NCBI GenBank assembly: GCA_016271365.2
Contig: CM057456.1
Location: forward strand, 1,393,345,501-1,393,409,500
DNA length: 64,000 nt
Reading direction: 5' to 3'
From: Neoceratodus forsteri
Lineage: Eukaryota > Chordata > Ceratodontiformes > Ceratodontidae
Shown piece by piece: positions 54,105 through 63,039 of the stretch (its first letter is position 1; every line of letters begins with the position of its first letter). The notes below the pieces were generated by a model. That model was not told the DNA's origin and did not search any database. It saw only the letters and a program-made list of their open reading frames with translations. The position numbers were made by a program, and so were the translations under genes.

Positions 54105-54231
54105 AAAACATAGAATTTGATGGCAGATAAGGACCGCTTGGCCCACCCAGTCTGCCCATTTCCCTACGTGATGGATAAGTTGCATATTCTAGTTAATCAA
54201 CAACTTACTTCCTCCTACCCCCCACTATAGA
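54105..54231 (-). mobile_element. CR1 family 1, 3' end fragment (copy 5)
   Basis: AAAAACATAGAATTTGATGG to CCTCCTACCCCCCACTAT is the family 3' UTR on the minus strand, only about 127 bp. The next fragment abuts it in the same orientation. Confidence 0.85.
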
Positions 54232-54283
54232 AACATAGAATTTGACAGCAGATAAGGACCGCTTGGCCCACCTAGTCTGCCAA
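54232..54283 (-). mobile_element. CR1 family 1, 3' end fragment (copy 6)
   Basis: AGAAACATAGAATTTGACAG to CCCACCTAGTCTGCC, about 52 bp, follows copy 5 directly. Two extreme 5' truncations next to each other may be two insertions or one insertion with a rearrangement. Confidence 0.8.
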
Positions 54284-54308
54284 TATCTGTAGATACCCAC
54301 AAAGAAGA

Positions 54309-54712
54309 TAGAACAGTTACGTAACAACTTACCATAACAGTAGATCTTCATGGGGACCTCAGTCATCAGGTCTGTTTTTCCTTCCACAATCTCCCTTCTT
54401 GGGGCTCTTGTCCAAGAACTGGCTGTCTGGTGTATCCAGTCTTTCATTTAGGTCTGGGCACCTCTCTCTTTCCTCAGTCCTCCATGGCTAGAGCTATGCT
54501 GCCTTTGTCTCCAAGGGAAAGAACTGAGGAGGGAGTGGGGCCGCTCACACCTTTATAGGGTTGGTGATGTCAGTGGCATGGGCGGCCCTAGTTGTACTGC
54601 TGAAAGTCTTCCGTGTGGATCCTGCTTAACCAATGGTGAAGTTCCTACAGTGTGGGCTGATGACTGAGATCCCCTCAAAGTTCTATTGTTACGGTAAGTT
54701 CTTACGTAACTG
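54309..54712 (-). mobile_element. Short ITR-bounded unit U5 (404 bp)
   Basis: GAACAGTTACGTAACAACTT at the left and AAGTTCTTACGTAACTGTTC at the right are the tips of an inverted repeat of about 58 bp (54309-54366 against 54655-54712). On the minus strand it holds CCCTATAAAGGTGTGAGC, a TATA-like box. It has no ORF. It lies 3' of DIRS copy E, like the other units relative to their DIRS bodies. Confidence 0.78.
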
Positions 54713-54841
54713 TTCTTTCCTTCCAGAAGCCTTGCCAGCACTTAAGGGCTTGTGCTCCAGTGTTGAGAACTCCTCACCTACCGTGAACACTAAAATCAAT
54801 TTTATAGAAAAAAAAAGTGTTCTAAAGACAAACAGACAGAC

Positions 54842-54869
54842 GCACACACACACACACACACACACACAC
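54842..54869. repeat. (CA)n microsatellite
   Basis: About 14 CA units without interruption. Confidence 0.97.
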
Positions 54870-55088
54870 GCTTGCTTGAATGTGGCATGCACATCTTATG
54901 TAAGTGGGACATAGCTATTACGATCTAAGGACACATAGTGACAGACATACTGTAGAGCGGGAGATAGTATGCATAAAGCCCACCGGATTCAACTGACCAA
55001 AGAACAGATGTGCTATAAACAGGGTTTTTTTTCTGCTAGTTGCAGTCATCATTTTGTTTCCCCACTAGTAAGATTCATCATCACATGT

Positions 55089-55283
55089 TAGGGTTACCAG
55101 GTATCCTGGTTTAAGGGGACAGTCCTGGTTTTTAATCAGCTGCCCTAGTCAGTTTAGGATACTGTGCATGTGTCCTGGTTTTCTGAGAAACCTAAACTAA
55201 TAGGAAGTAGCAGTAGATCTACCAGCCAGCTGTAGACCTTGTCATGTGTCCCAGTTTTTCATCTGGAAACTCTGGTCACCCTA
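55089..55283. mobile_element. hAT-like MITE (195 bp) with perfect 8-bp duplication
   Basis: TAGGGTTACCAG at the start and CTGGTCACCCTA at the end are inverted. TCACATGT occurs at both borders (55081-55088 and 55284-55291). An 8-bp duplication with short ends of this type is characteristic of hAT elements. The inside is non-coding. Confidence 0.88.
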
Positions 55284-55291
55284 TCACATGT

Positions 55292-56690
55292 GTAAATGAG
55301 AAGGACTAAAAACAAAGAGAAATAAGCAACTTTTTGCAAAGGGGTGGTGGTCCTCTTTCACAAACTGAAACATTCCCTCTTTCACTGTGTTGACAGCTGA
55401 GCTCTGTTCCTCCAGTTCCTGCATAGTACTGTAATTGTACTGGTTCTCCATTCCAGTCCTTCTGAGCACTGCAACTGCATTTAACAGACTCCAGGCAGCC
55501 CAGTTTTGAATGCTAAGGCCATATTCCAGAAAGCTATAATATGACCTTGCAGTGAGACCTTCTGAGTTGCAGAATCCCACCCACCCGGTGGAGAGAAGCT
55601 TGGCTCATGCAGACAGAGAGCTGTAGGCCAGATCTCAATCTTCTAGTGAGCCTTACCCAGTTGATCTTCCAGGGGTCAGTCCTCACCATTGATTCACACT
55701 AGTGGGTCTCAGCCAGAGGCTTTATGATCCTGCCGGATTCAGTACATTTCAGGAAGGCTGGCACTGAGGTAAACTGTGAGCATGTGTGGCACCGCAAGAC
55801 TGGCTCGCGCTGCATGACTTATGTTGGCACTGGCTCTCAACTGCCTCAATTCTTTTTTTCTGCTGTTGAGTGCACATCATTGACAATGTTACTCACCCTC
55901 TGGGGTCAGAAGTTCTCATCTATACGACAAGAGTGTTCAGTTCTTCCCAGTCTTAGTTTTTAAAGCTAGAGTTTGTTATTTTTCTGTCAGTTTAGTGATT
56001 TTACAACATTTGTTCTATCAGTTTCTTATAGCCCTACCAAGTCAGTGGTTGTTGGCCATGGAGGATATGATAAGGAGTTTTCTCAGGCAGGCTGCCTCAG
56101 GAGCGGGACCATGTCTGGTCCATGTTCCCTGTCGGGGAAAGGTTCTGACCACAGTCAGTCCAGTGCTAGGGAGGAAGGGCAGTCCTCCTGGAAGCACAAA
56201 AAGGAGCAGGACTGTTCCTGATCCCAGTCGGGTTCTTAACACCACTCGGACTCGAGTTCTTCCACTTCCTGACAGAAGGAGAAGAAACAGTTCCATTTGA
56301 GATCACCTTCTGTGAGGTCTGCCAAGAGATCCTTGGTTTCCTGGAGCCACAGGCTCTCGCATGCATCATCGGCATCATGGTGGGCTTCTGCTACTTTGAG
56401 GGCGAGGTTTCAGGCCTGGAGCCCATCTCTGTCTGTCAGCAGGGATTGGAGTGGGAAGTTCCACCATTGGGCAACACTGGCAACACCAGCCCCTCCGTCC
56501 ATTGGGGCTGGTGTTGCCAGTGTTGCCTAATCCGTGTTCTGGCTTAGAGGGCTTGCAGTCCATCTCTCTCTGTGACCCTTCCTCCAGGGAGAATGTGGAG
56601 GGGGGGACGAGTCTGGCCCTGACCTCATCATCTCTGAGGGCGGTGATAGGGACTCTTCATTTAGCCTGGACTCTTTGGACCCAGGCCTAA
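55292..56690 (+). pseudogene. Possible DIRS gag remnant with hairpin
   Basis: From about 56055 a frame gives MEDMIRSFLRQAASGAGPCL, then a Ser/Arg/Lys-rich stretch (GSTKRSRTVPDPSRVL, about 56190) and an acidic Ser-rich stretch near 56620-56670. Composition and the lack of other similarity fit a DIRS gag middle region, but none of the diagnostic gag blocks (cysteine motif, LPDK) is present. I keep this as a weak call. It contains the hairpin at 56470-56527. Confidence 0.3.
56470..56527. repeat. Perfect inverted repeat, 24-bp arms
   Basis: GGCAACACTGGCAACACCAG, then CCCC, is followed by a 10-nt loop (TCCGTCCATT) and the exact complement. The arm itself has a short direct repeat (GGCAACACTGGCAACACC). 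Confidence 0.93.
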
Positions 56691-57366
56691 CTTCTGTTTA
56701 TATAGCAGATGTTCTTCAAGGAGAAGGATTAAGTTTCGTGCCTTTTAATGCTCATAGTTTTTCAAACAAAATTGAATACTTTACTGAATGGTTAATACAG
56801 TATAAACCTGATGTGGTGGTAATTTTAAAGTCTTGGCTTGCTAATCGAATTCCAGATACTGAGACATGTATAGATGGTTTTCAGTCATGGCAAAAGGATA
56901 GGTCAAAAAAAGGGGGTGAGGTTTTGAGCTACACTAATTCTGATTTGGTGGTTAAAGAATTGACAATGGAGAATGACTGGGGTAGATCAGAGCTGCTCTG
57001 TTTGGAACCATCTTTTCCTGCTAATAAATCCATTTTATTGCTGGGGATCTATCGCCCACCCAAAGCCAATTGTGATATTTTTCCAGTCTTATAGCATTAT
57101 CTTAACGGGATACAAAGTCAGCCATGAAATAATGATGCTGGGTGATTTAAATATTGATTGGAACAAAACTGAGGTAAAACATGCTCTGAAACAATTGTCT
57201 TAGAGTTTAGGCTTTACGCAACTTATTAATGGAACAACTCAAATCAACCCCAAGGATATTAGGCAAGCTACAGTCCTGAATCTAATTTTTTCTTCCCATC
57301 CAGACAGGATTACTGCATCTGGCATGTTGCCAGATTCTGTATCCGATTATCAGGCAATCTTGTATT
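56690..57366 (+). pseudogene. LINE AP-type endonuclease remnant (clade unsure)
   Basis: FNAHSFSNKIEYFTEWLIQY with PDVVVILKSWLANRIPDTE corresponds to the N-terminal half of LINE endonucleases; the ETW position reads KSW, a lost acid. LLLGIYRPPKAN, then MMLGDLNIDWNKTEV, carries the GDLN block intact. VSDYQAIL near 57345 stands for the SDH motif with His changed to Tyr. A frameshift lies near 57085 and a stop near 57202. It differs from both CR1 families; an L2-like origin is possible. It ends at the T2-like MITE. Confidence 0.72.
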
Positions 57367-57477
57367 AGGAATTTAAAGGGACACTGTTAACCCCCTTAGG
57401 TCTCAAAGTGTCCCTAATTTAAAAAACACATTTTAAGATTGCCAACATTCTGTAAAGATTGCTGATGTAGCTGGTAC

Positions 57478-58797
57478 ATAGAAACATAGAATTTGACAGC
57501 TGACAAGGACCGCTTGGCCCACCAAGTCTGCCCATTTCCATACCTGATGGATAAGCTGCAGATCCTAGTTAACCAACAGCCTTCTTCCTCCTGCCCCAAC
57601 CCCCTAGAATTGCCTTATGACTGTCCCATGCATTCTTGAATTCCACCACTGTTTTTGACTCCACAACCTCCTCAGGAAGGCCGTTCCAAGCATCCACAAC
57701 CCTCTCTGTGAAAAAATACTTCCTCACATTACCTTTGAGCCATCCCCCCTCTATCTTCGAATTGTGCCCTCTTGTTCCTGCACACCTCTTTTTTTCTGAA
57801 ATATGCTACCCTCTTGGACTTTGTTGATTCCCTTGAGGTACTTGAAAGTTTCTGTCATGTCCCCCCTCTCCCTCCTTTCCTCAAGGGTATACATATTAAG
57901 CTCCTTAAGTCTCTCTTCATATATTTTCTAGTGCAGACTCTGCACCATTTTAGTTGCCCTCCTCTGGACTGCCTCCATCTTGTCTATGTCTTTGCGGAGA
58001 TTGGGTCTCCAGAACTGCATGCAGTACTCCAGATGGGGTCTCACCAGCTGTCTGTACAGAGGGATAACAACTTCCTGTTTTCTACTGGTGATGCCTCTCC
58101 CTAAGCATCCCAGTATCCTCCCAGCCCTCCTTACTGCCCTCTCACATTGCTTGCCCACCTTTAGGTCATCTGATATGACTACCCCCAGGTCCCTTTCCAT
58201 TTTTGTTGTTGTTAGTATCTCACCCCCCATTGTTTACTCTTCCCCTGGGTTTTGTTTCCCCAGGTGCATTACTTGCACTTCTTAGCATTAGATATAAGCT
58301 GCCATACATTTGACCATTCCTCCAACCTTGCCAAGTCCCTTCTCATCCTTTCCACCCCACCTTGTGTATTAACCCTGTTGCAGATCTTTGTGTCATCTGC
58401 AAAGAGACATACTTTTCCTTCCAGTCCCTCTGCAATGTCACTTATAAAGACATTGAAGAGGACCGGTCCTAGTACTGAACCCTGCGGTACTCTACTAGTA
58501 AGCCCCTTTCTTCAGAGTGGACTCTGTTTACTATTACCCTCTGTGTCCTGTTCTCCAGCCAATTCTTTACCCAGGCTACCATATTAGGACCCACTCCAAG
58601 GCTGGCTAACGTGTATATTAATCTTTTGTGTGGGACTGTGTCAAATGCCTTGCTAAAGTCCAGGTAGGCCATGTCCACAGCCCCTCCCTGATCTACTACT
58701 TTGGTCACCTAGTCAAAGAAATCTATTAGATTCGTCTGACATGACCTTCCCACTGTGAATCCATGCTGCCTTGGGTCCTGTGCCCCACTGGACTCTA
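57478..58797 (-). mobile_element. CR1-clade LINE, family 1, copy 7
   Basis: The minus-strand 3' end (TAGAAACATAGAATTTGACA) is at 57478. The element is 5'-truncated in RT at about 58797. GGTA on both sides may be a short target duplication. The empty site is given by MITE copy 1, where the sequence runs on (complement of AAGCTACCAGCTGCATG, about 5377). Confidence 0.9.
57928..58797 (-). pseudogene. CR1 reverse transcriptase, copy 7
   Basis: VDQGGAVDMAYLDFSKAFDT with VPHKRLIYTLASLGVGPNMV begins the visible part. FADD is intact at about 58392-58403. GGEILTTTKMERDLGVVISD, QCERAVRRAGRILGCLGRGI and MQFWRPNLRKDIDKMEAVQR follow. Frame changes occur near 58240-58270 and 58480. It is truncated and inactive. 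Confidence 0.86.
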
Positions 58798-59418
58798 GGT
58801 AGCTTGATTCTGACTCTTTTTTTCTTTAAAAAAGTGAAAAACAGACTGCCCACCATACTGGTGTTGCCACACAAACACAGGTTTGTTTTACATTCCGTGA
58901 TCAGCTCCAGCTGCATCTTTCCTGGACTTGGGAACACGCACAACATAGTCTAGCCCCTCATGATGCAGTGGGAGTTTAGGAGGCTACTGCCTCATGAGTG
59001 ACTGCACTGTTTGGGTGTGTTTCTAATGCTGAGGAAGTATGCAGTGAGAACAGATCCAGGATTGTAAATAAAACAAGCTTGTTTATAAATATATGTTAGC
59101 ATGCATTTCAGCTCTGCTAAACAAGGAGACAGATAAAAGAAACAGCAACATCAATTAATTTTAGAGAAGGTAACAAATCATAAAATGTAGGTTTTTAACT
59201 AGAAATAATATGATGAAAAACAGGTTGACAGTGTCCCTTTAAAAAAGCAAAGGGGCACTCATAGCACTATTGTATCTAACGTCGAGGGGGAGCCCTTGCA
59301 GCAAGTAATACCATTAGGACTAAGCCACCAGGCGTTAGGCCTCACGGAAAAAACTTCTAGCTAGCAGTCTGTGGCAGTGGACTGCCCCCGATGTCGGCTC
59401 CGCCCCGACGTCAGATGT

Positions 59419-59428
59419 GGTATAAAGG
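59419..59428 (+). promoter_or_regulatory. TATA-like box of DIRS copy F leader
   Basis: GTGGTATAAAGGGGCCGG is about 155 bp upstream of the gag ATG at 59581. Copies A (GTGGTATAAGCC) and B (CCTATATAAG) have TATA-like boxes at comparable places in their leaders. Confidence 0.45.
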
Positions 59429-59580
59429 GGCCGGTCCCCTGGCGCCACCTCAGTTCTTTTCCCGCTGTCGACCTGCTAACATCGGATCCATGGACGCCAT
59501 CGTTGCAGTCGACTGCCATTTTGCACCTCGTACAGTTTACTCGTAGTTCATTTTCTTCAATGTTTTTTGCAAGAAAGTGC

Positions 59581-61400
59581 ATGTCTTCATCGACCTCTCA
59601 GCAGCAAAAGTCAAAGTGCGCGTGTGGGAAGAAGGTCCTGGCAAGGGATGGCCATGCTGCCTGCCTGATCTGCCTGGGCATAGACCACCGGCCTGACGAC
59701 TGCCCACACTGCTAAAAGTTTAACAGTAAAACCCGCATCCGCCACCTTAAGACGCTCAAGGCCTACCTGCTGGAGCAACAAGTGGCCGCCATGGAGAAGA
59801 CCCAGTCAGGATATAGTTCATCATCCTCAGCCAGGGGAGTCTTCCCCCAAGGAAAAAGATCAGGAGGGAAACATCATCACCAGGAGAAGGAGACAGCCAG
59901 GTCGGAGTCCTGCCCAAAGTCCCCTCATATTACTTCTGCTTTCTCCACCTCTGGTGGGAGGTCAGAGTTGGTTCCCCCAGATACCACAACAGTTTCAGGG
60001 GTTACTCAGAAGACCACCTCCTCATCGCACTTGAAAGTTAGGGAGTCTTCATCCCGGGGCGTTCATCCACCCAAGTTCCCTTGGCCCACCGACCCCATAA
60101 ATCCGTGCATGGGTCGACCTAAGAGGGACAGGTGTCTGCTTCGGGAAAACCCTCAGAACCCATTCCCTGTAAGCACTCTGGTTTGTCCGATAGGCATAAA
60201 AAGTCAGGTGACTCCACCAGATGCCAGGAGGTCATCAGGTACTGGACGCCTCTTCCATCCGAGGAAAGGGTGACGTCGGCCTCTGAAGGTATGCAGACTA
60301 TTGGCCACTCCGATTCCGTGTCAGAGATGGATCAGTCGCCACTGGTCAAAGAGCGGGCCATCAGCCCCAGCAGACTGGCCATCAGCCCGGCAACCAAGGC
60401 CCCAAAGGACAAACCTACAGGGGCTGAGGACACCCAATCGCCTCCTCCTCCTAAGGAGCTGGAAGCCAGACCACAAGGGGGCTCAGCTGCACTGGACAAG
60501 ACTCCGTCAGGCCTGATGCCAGAGACACCTATAGACAAGGTGCCCCAGGACCAGACATTGGCACCCGAAGGTCTACAAGGTCCAACGCTTAGCCCATCCA
60601 GCGTACCAAAACCGATGCCTCTACCCCCACTCATTTCATTAGCTGAGGTGGGAGCACTTTTCAATGCTTGGTGGAACACCACAAAAGGGGATTTAATCTC
60701 AAAACCCAGGGACCCATCCCCAGTCCAGCCACCACCCAGGGATCAGTTGCCTAAGCAACCTCCCCTGCCGACGGAGCATCAGCTGCTTGATGAGGAGGAT
60801 AGGCGGATGCCTAGTTCAGGTGGCAGAAAGAGGTACCCATTGTCTGCCCCGTCCACTAGTGGATGCCCACCATCGGTCTCAGGAGAGGACACTGGAGACT
60901 CCTCCTCCGAGTACACCTCTGAGGATGAATTGGCTATTCCTTCTCCAGATCGAAGAAGAGACTCACCAAGGTCACCTCCGGTGACCATCCTTCTTGGACA
61001 TTATGAGGCATATCCAAGCTTTGTACCAGTGGGATACAGAAGAGCTGGACCCTGAGCAGCACTGTTTGGCAAAATTTCTGGGGGCTACTGACCCTAAACC
61101 CTTGGTCATTCCCCATTGGTAGAGCCCTTCAATCGACTTAGAAGCACCCGGCTACCACAACCGTAGTACCAAAGATAGCAGACAGGCTCTAAAAAATGTC
61201 TAAAGGGGAGCCTTTCTTAGGTGAACATCCAAAAGTTGATTCTATGGTACTGACGGCTGCGCATGGCAGGGCACAATAACCAAGACACATGAGCGCCCAG
61301 CTCCCAGACCTAGAGTCCAAAAAGCTGGACCAGATGGGCCATAAGGTATACTTATCAGCTATCTGCATGGTCAGGTTGTTACATTTTCTTGCCCGCATGG
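59581..61400 (+). pseudogene. DIRS copy F gag
   Basis: The ATG at 59581 opens MSSSTSQQQKSKCACGKKV, then ARDGHAACLICLGIDHRPDD and CPHC. This is a C-x-C, C-x2-C, H, C-x2-C cluster, probably zinc-binding. A TAA at 59713 follows CPHC, then the same frame continues (VAAMEKTQSGYSSSSSARG) to 60273. From 60132 a second frame runs to 61055, rich in Ser, Pro and acid. The core block (ESKKLDQMGHKVYLSAIC, about 61314-61367) is in a further frame. One nonsense codon and at least two frameshifts inactivate it. Confidence 0.84.
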
Positions 61401-61408
61401 TCACATAC

Positions 61409-62488
61409 CAGAAGTAAAGTAAAGTAAAATTTTATTTATATGAGGTGCCCTTCCAAAGCTCAGGGCGCCTTTACAATATACCATACAACAGCATAAACAG
61501 TATTATATTTAAAACCAATAAAATGGTAGTAGTCAATCAGTGAGTCCCTGCGAATGCCTGGTTAAACAAGTAAGTTTTTAAGGATTTTTTTAAATCCTTC
61601 CACGGTCAGGCTGTCTCGTATCTGGCAAGGTAGAGAATTCCACAGGGTACTGTAGGTGCCATAAAGGTAAAAGATCTTCCTCTAGATGTTTTCAGAGATA
61701 CCCTAGGAATCTCTAGCAATCCCTACCCAGAGGATCGGAGGGAGTGGGAGGAGCAGTAAGAGGACAGGGCTTCTTTCAGGTAGTGAGGTCCCAGCTCATG
61801 TAGGGCCTTATAGGTCAGCAATGCGACCTTGATGGTGATCTGCCACTGTATAGGCAGCCAGTGCAGTGCACGCAGCACAGGTGTTATATGGCTGGATCTA
61901 GAGATTCCAGTCAACAACCTGGCCATCGCATTCTGCACTAGCTGCAAGTGACAGATATCCACTCCCGGTAGCCCTAGATAGAGGGCACTGCAGTAATCAA
62001 AACGACTGGTGACAAAGGTGTGGATCAAGGTAGGAAGATCTTCAGGTGGACCAGGTGCTTCACCTGGGCTATATTCCTTAGATGGTAAAAGGAAGATTTG
62101 ACTACAGCCGAAACCTACGCCCTCAGGGTTAGGCCCTCATCAGATACCACACCCAGGTTACGCACCTGGCCCGAAGCCATAAGCAGGGTCCCCCCAAGGT
62201 ATAAACCTGAGGGTTTCCCTGCCCATGCCCCTGTTGTCCTAAAACCAGGTTCCACCACCAATACCTCTGTTTTACCTGAGTTCAACTGAAGCCAACTAGT
62301 ACTCATCCAGTTCTGTATCTCCATCAGGTAGTTATTAAACACTGTGATAGAATCAGACTCTTGTTCAGGGACAAAAGACATGTAGAGCTGAGAGTCATCA
62401 GCATAGCAATGAAAACTCAACCCATACCGTCTTATAATGTCCCCTAATGGGAGCATGTACACCGCAAATAACATGGGGGACAGCACTG
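61409..62488 (-). mobile_element. L2-clade LINE fragment in DIRS copy F
   Basis: It is minus strand. The 3' end is at 61409 (plus-strand GTAAAGTAAAGTAAAATTTT). AGAAGT on both sides may be the target duplication. It interrupts gag between the core block and the [13 protein letters not shown] block. It is 5'-truncated inside RT. Confidence 0.85.
61723..62488 (-). pseudogene. L2-clade reverse transcriptase, C-terminal part
   Basis: [40 protein letters not shown] (YADD intact) and [20 protein letters not shown] begin it, and [13 protein letters not shown] follows. After a frame change come IHTFVTSRFDYCSALYLGLP, LQLVQNAMARLLTGISRSSH and LRALHWLPIQWQITIKVALL. These blocks are characteristic of the L2 clade and differ from CR1. 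A frameshift lies near 62100. It is inactive by truncation. Confidence 0.88.
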
Positions 62489-63015
62489 AGCTCGAGAAGT
62501 CACAGTGGGCAAAAGCTGTGGACCTGGCTAAGGCCCAGCCAGACTTGGAGGGTAAGGCAGAGCTTCTTGCTGTCATTCAGTTAGGTGGATGTGGACAGGC
62601 ATGTGCTAAGGCACTTACATGACTCTGCAGACACAGCAGCAGTGGCAGCAGCCACAGGTATCTGCATGAGGAGGCATGCCTGGCTGAGAGTTTCTGGTTT
62701 CCGCCAGGATTTACAAGATGCCATCTTGGATGCACTCTTTTAGGGACCCATCCTATTTGGCCAGGAGACTGAGAAACTTATAACTGGAATGCAAGACTCT
62801 GGCAAGACGGTATCTGAGGTCCACTGTATGTATAGGTGAGAACCGCAGGTCACTTAGTGCCATCCCTTTTGAAAGAATCAGGGACAGCAGGGAAGATGCC
62901 AGCCACAGCACAAGGGAGGCTTTAAAAGGAGAGGTCCCCCTGTTTCTTCAGGCACCCAAGGCCCCAGAAATCCCAAGGCACCCAGACCTCCCCTGCCCAA
63001 CACCTCCACAACAGC
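62489..63015 (+). pseudogene. DIRS copy F gag, end
   Basis: [20 protein letters not shown] with [10 protein letters not shown] continues gag after the L2 LINE. Later parts are in other frames with stops (ARHAWLRVSGFRQDLQDAIL-like near 62670-62720). It corresponds to the stretch before the basic tail in copies A and D. Confidence 0.6.
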
Positions 63016-63039
63016 ATGACTCCCTACCGACCCCCCTCC

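Larger units (their letters stand above)
57377..59238 (+). mobile_element. T2/Kolobok-like MITE, copy 2, split by a CR1
   Basis: TTAA (57373-57376) followed by AGGGACACTGTTAAC, and GTTGACAGTGTCCCT followed by TTAA (59239-59242), form terminal inverted repeats with a TTAA duplication. A second copy of AAGTGTCCCTAATTT lies inside the left end at about 57405. Without the CR1 (57478-58797) the element is about 540 bp. It is the inverted counterpart of 4361-5475. There is no ORF. Confidence 0.82.
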
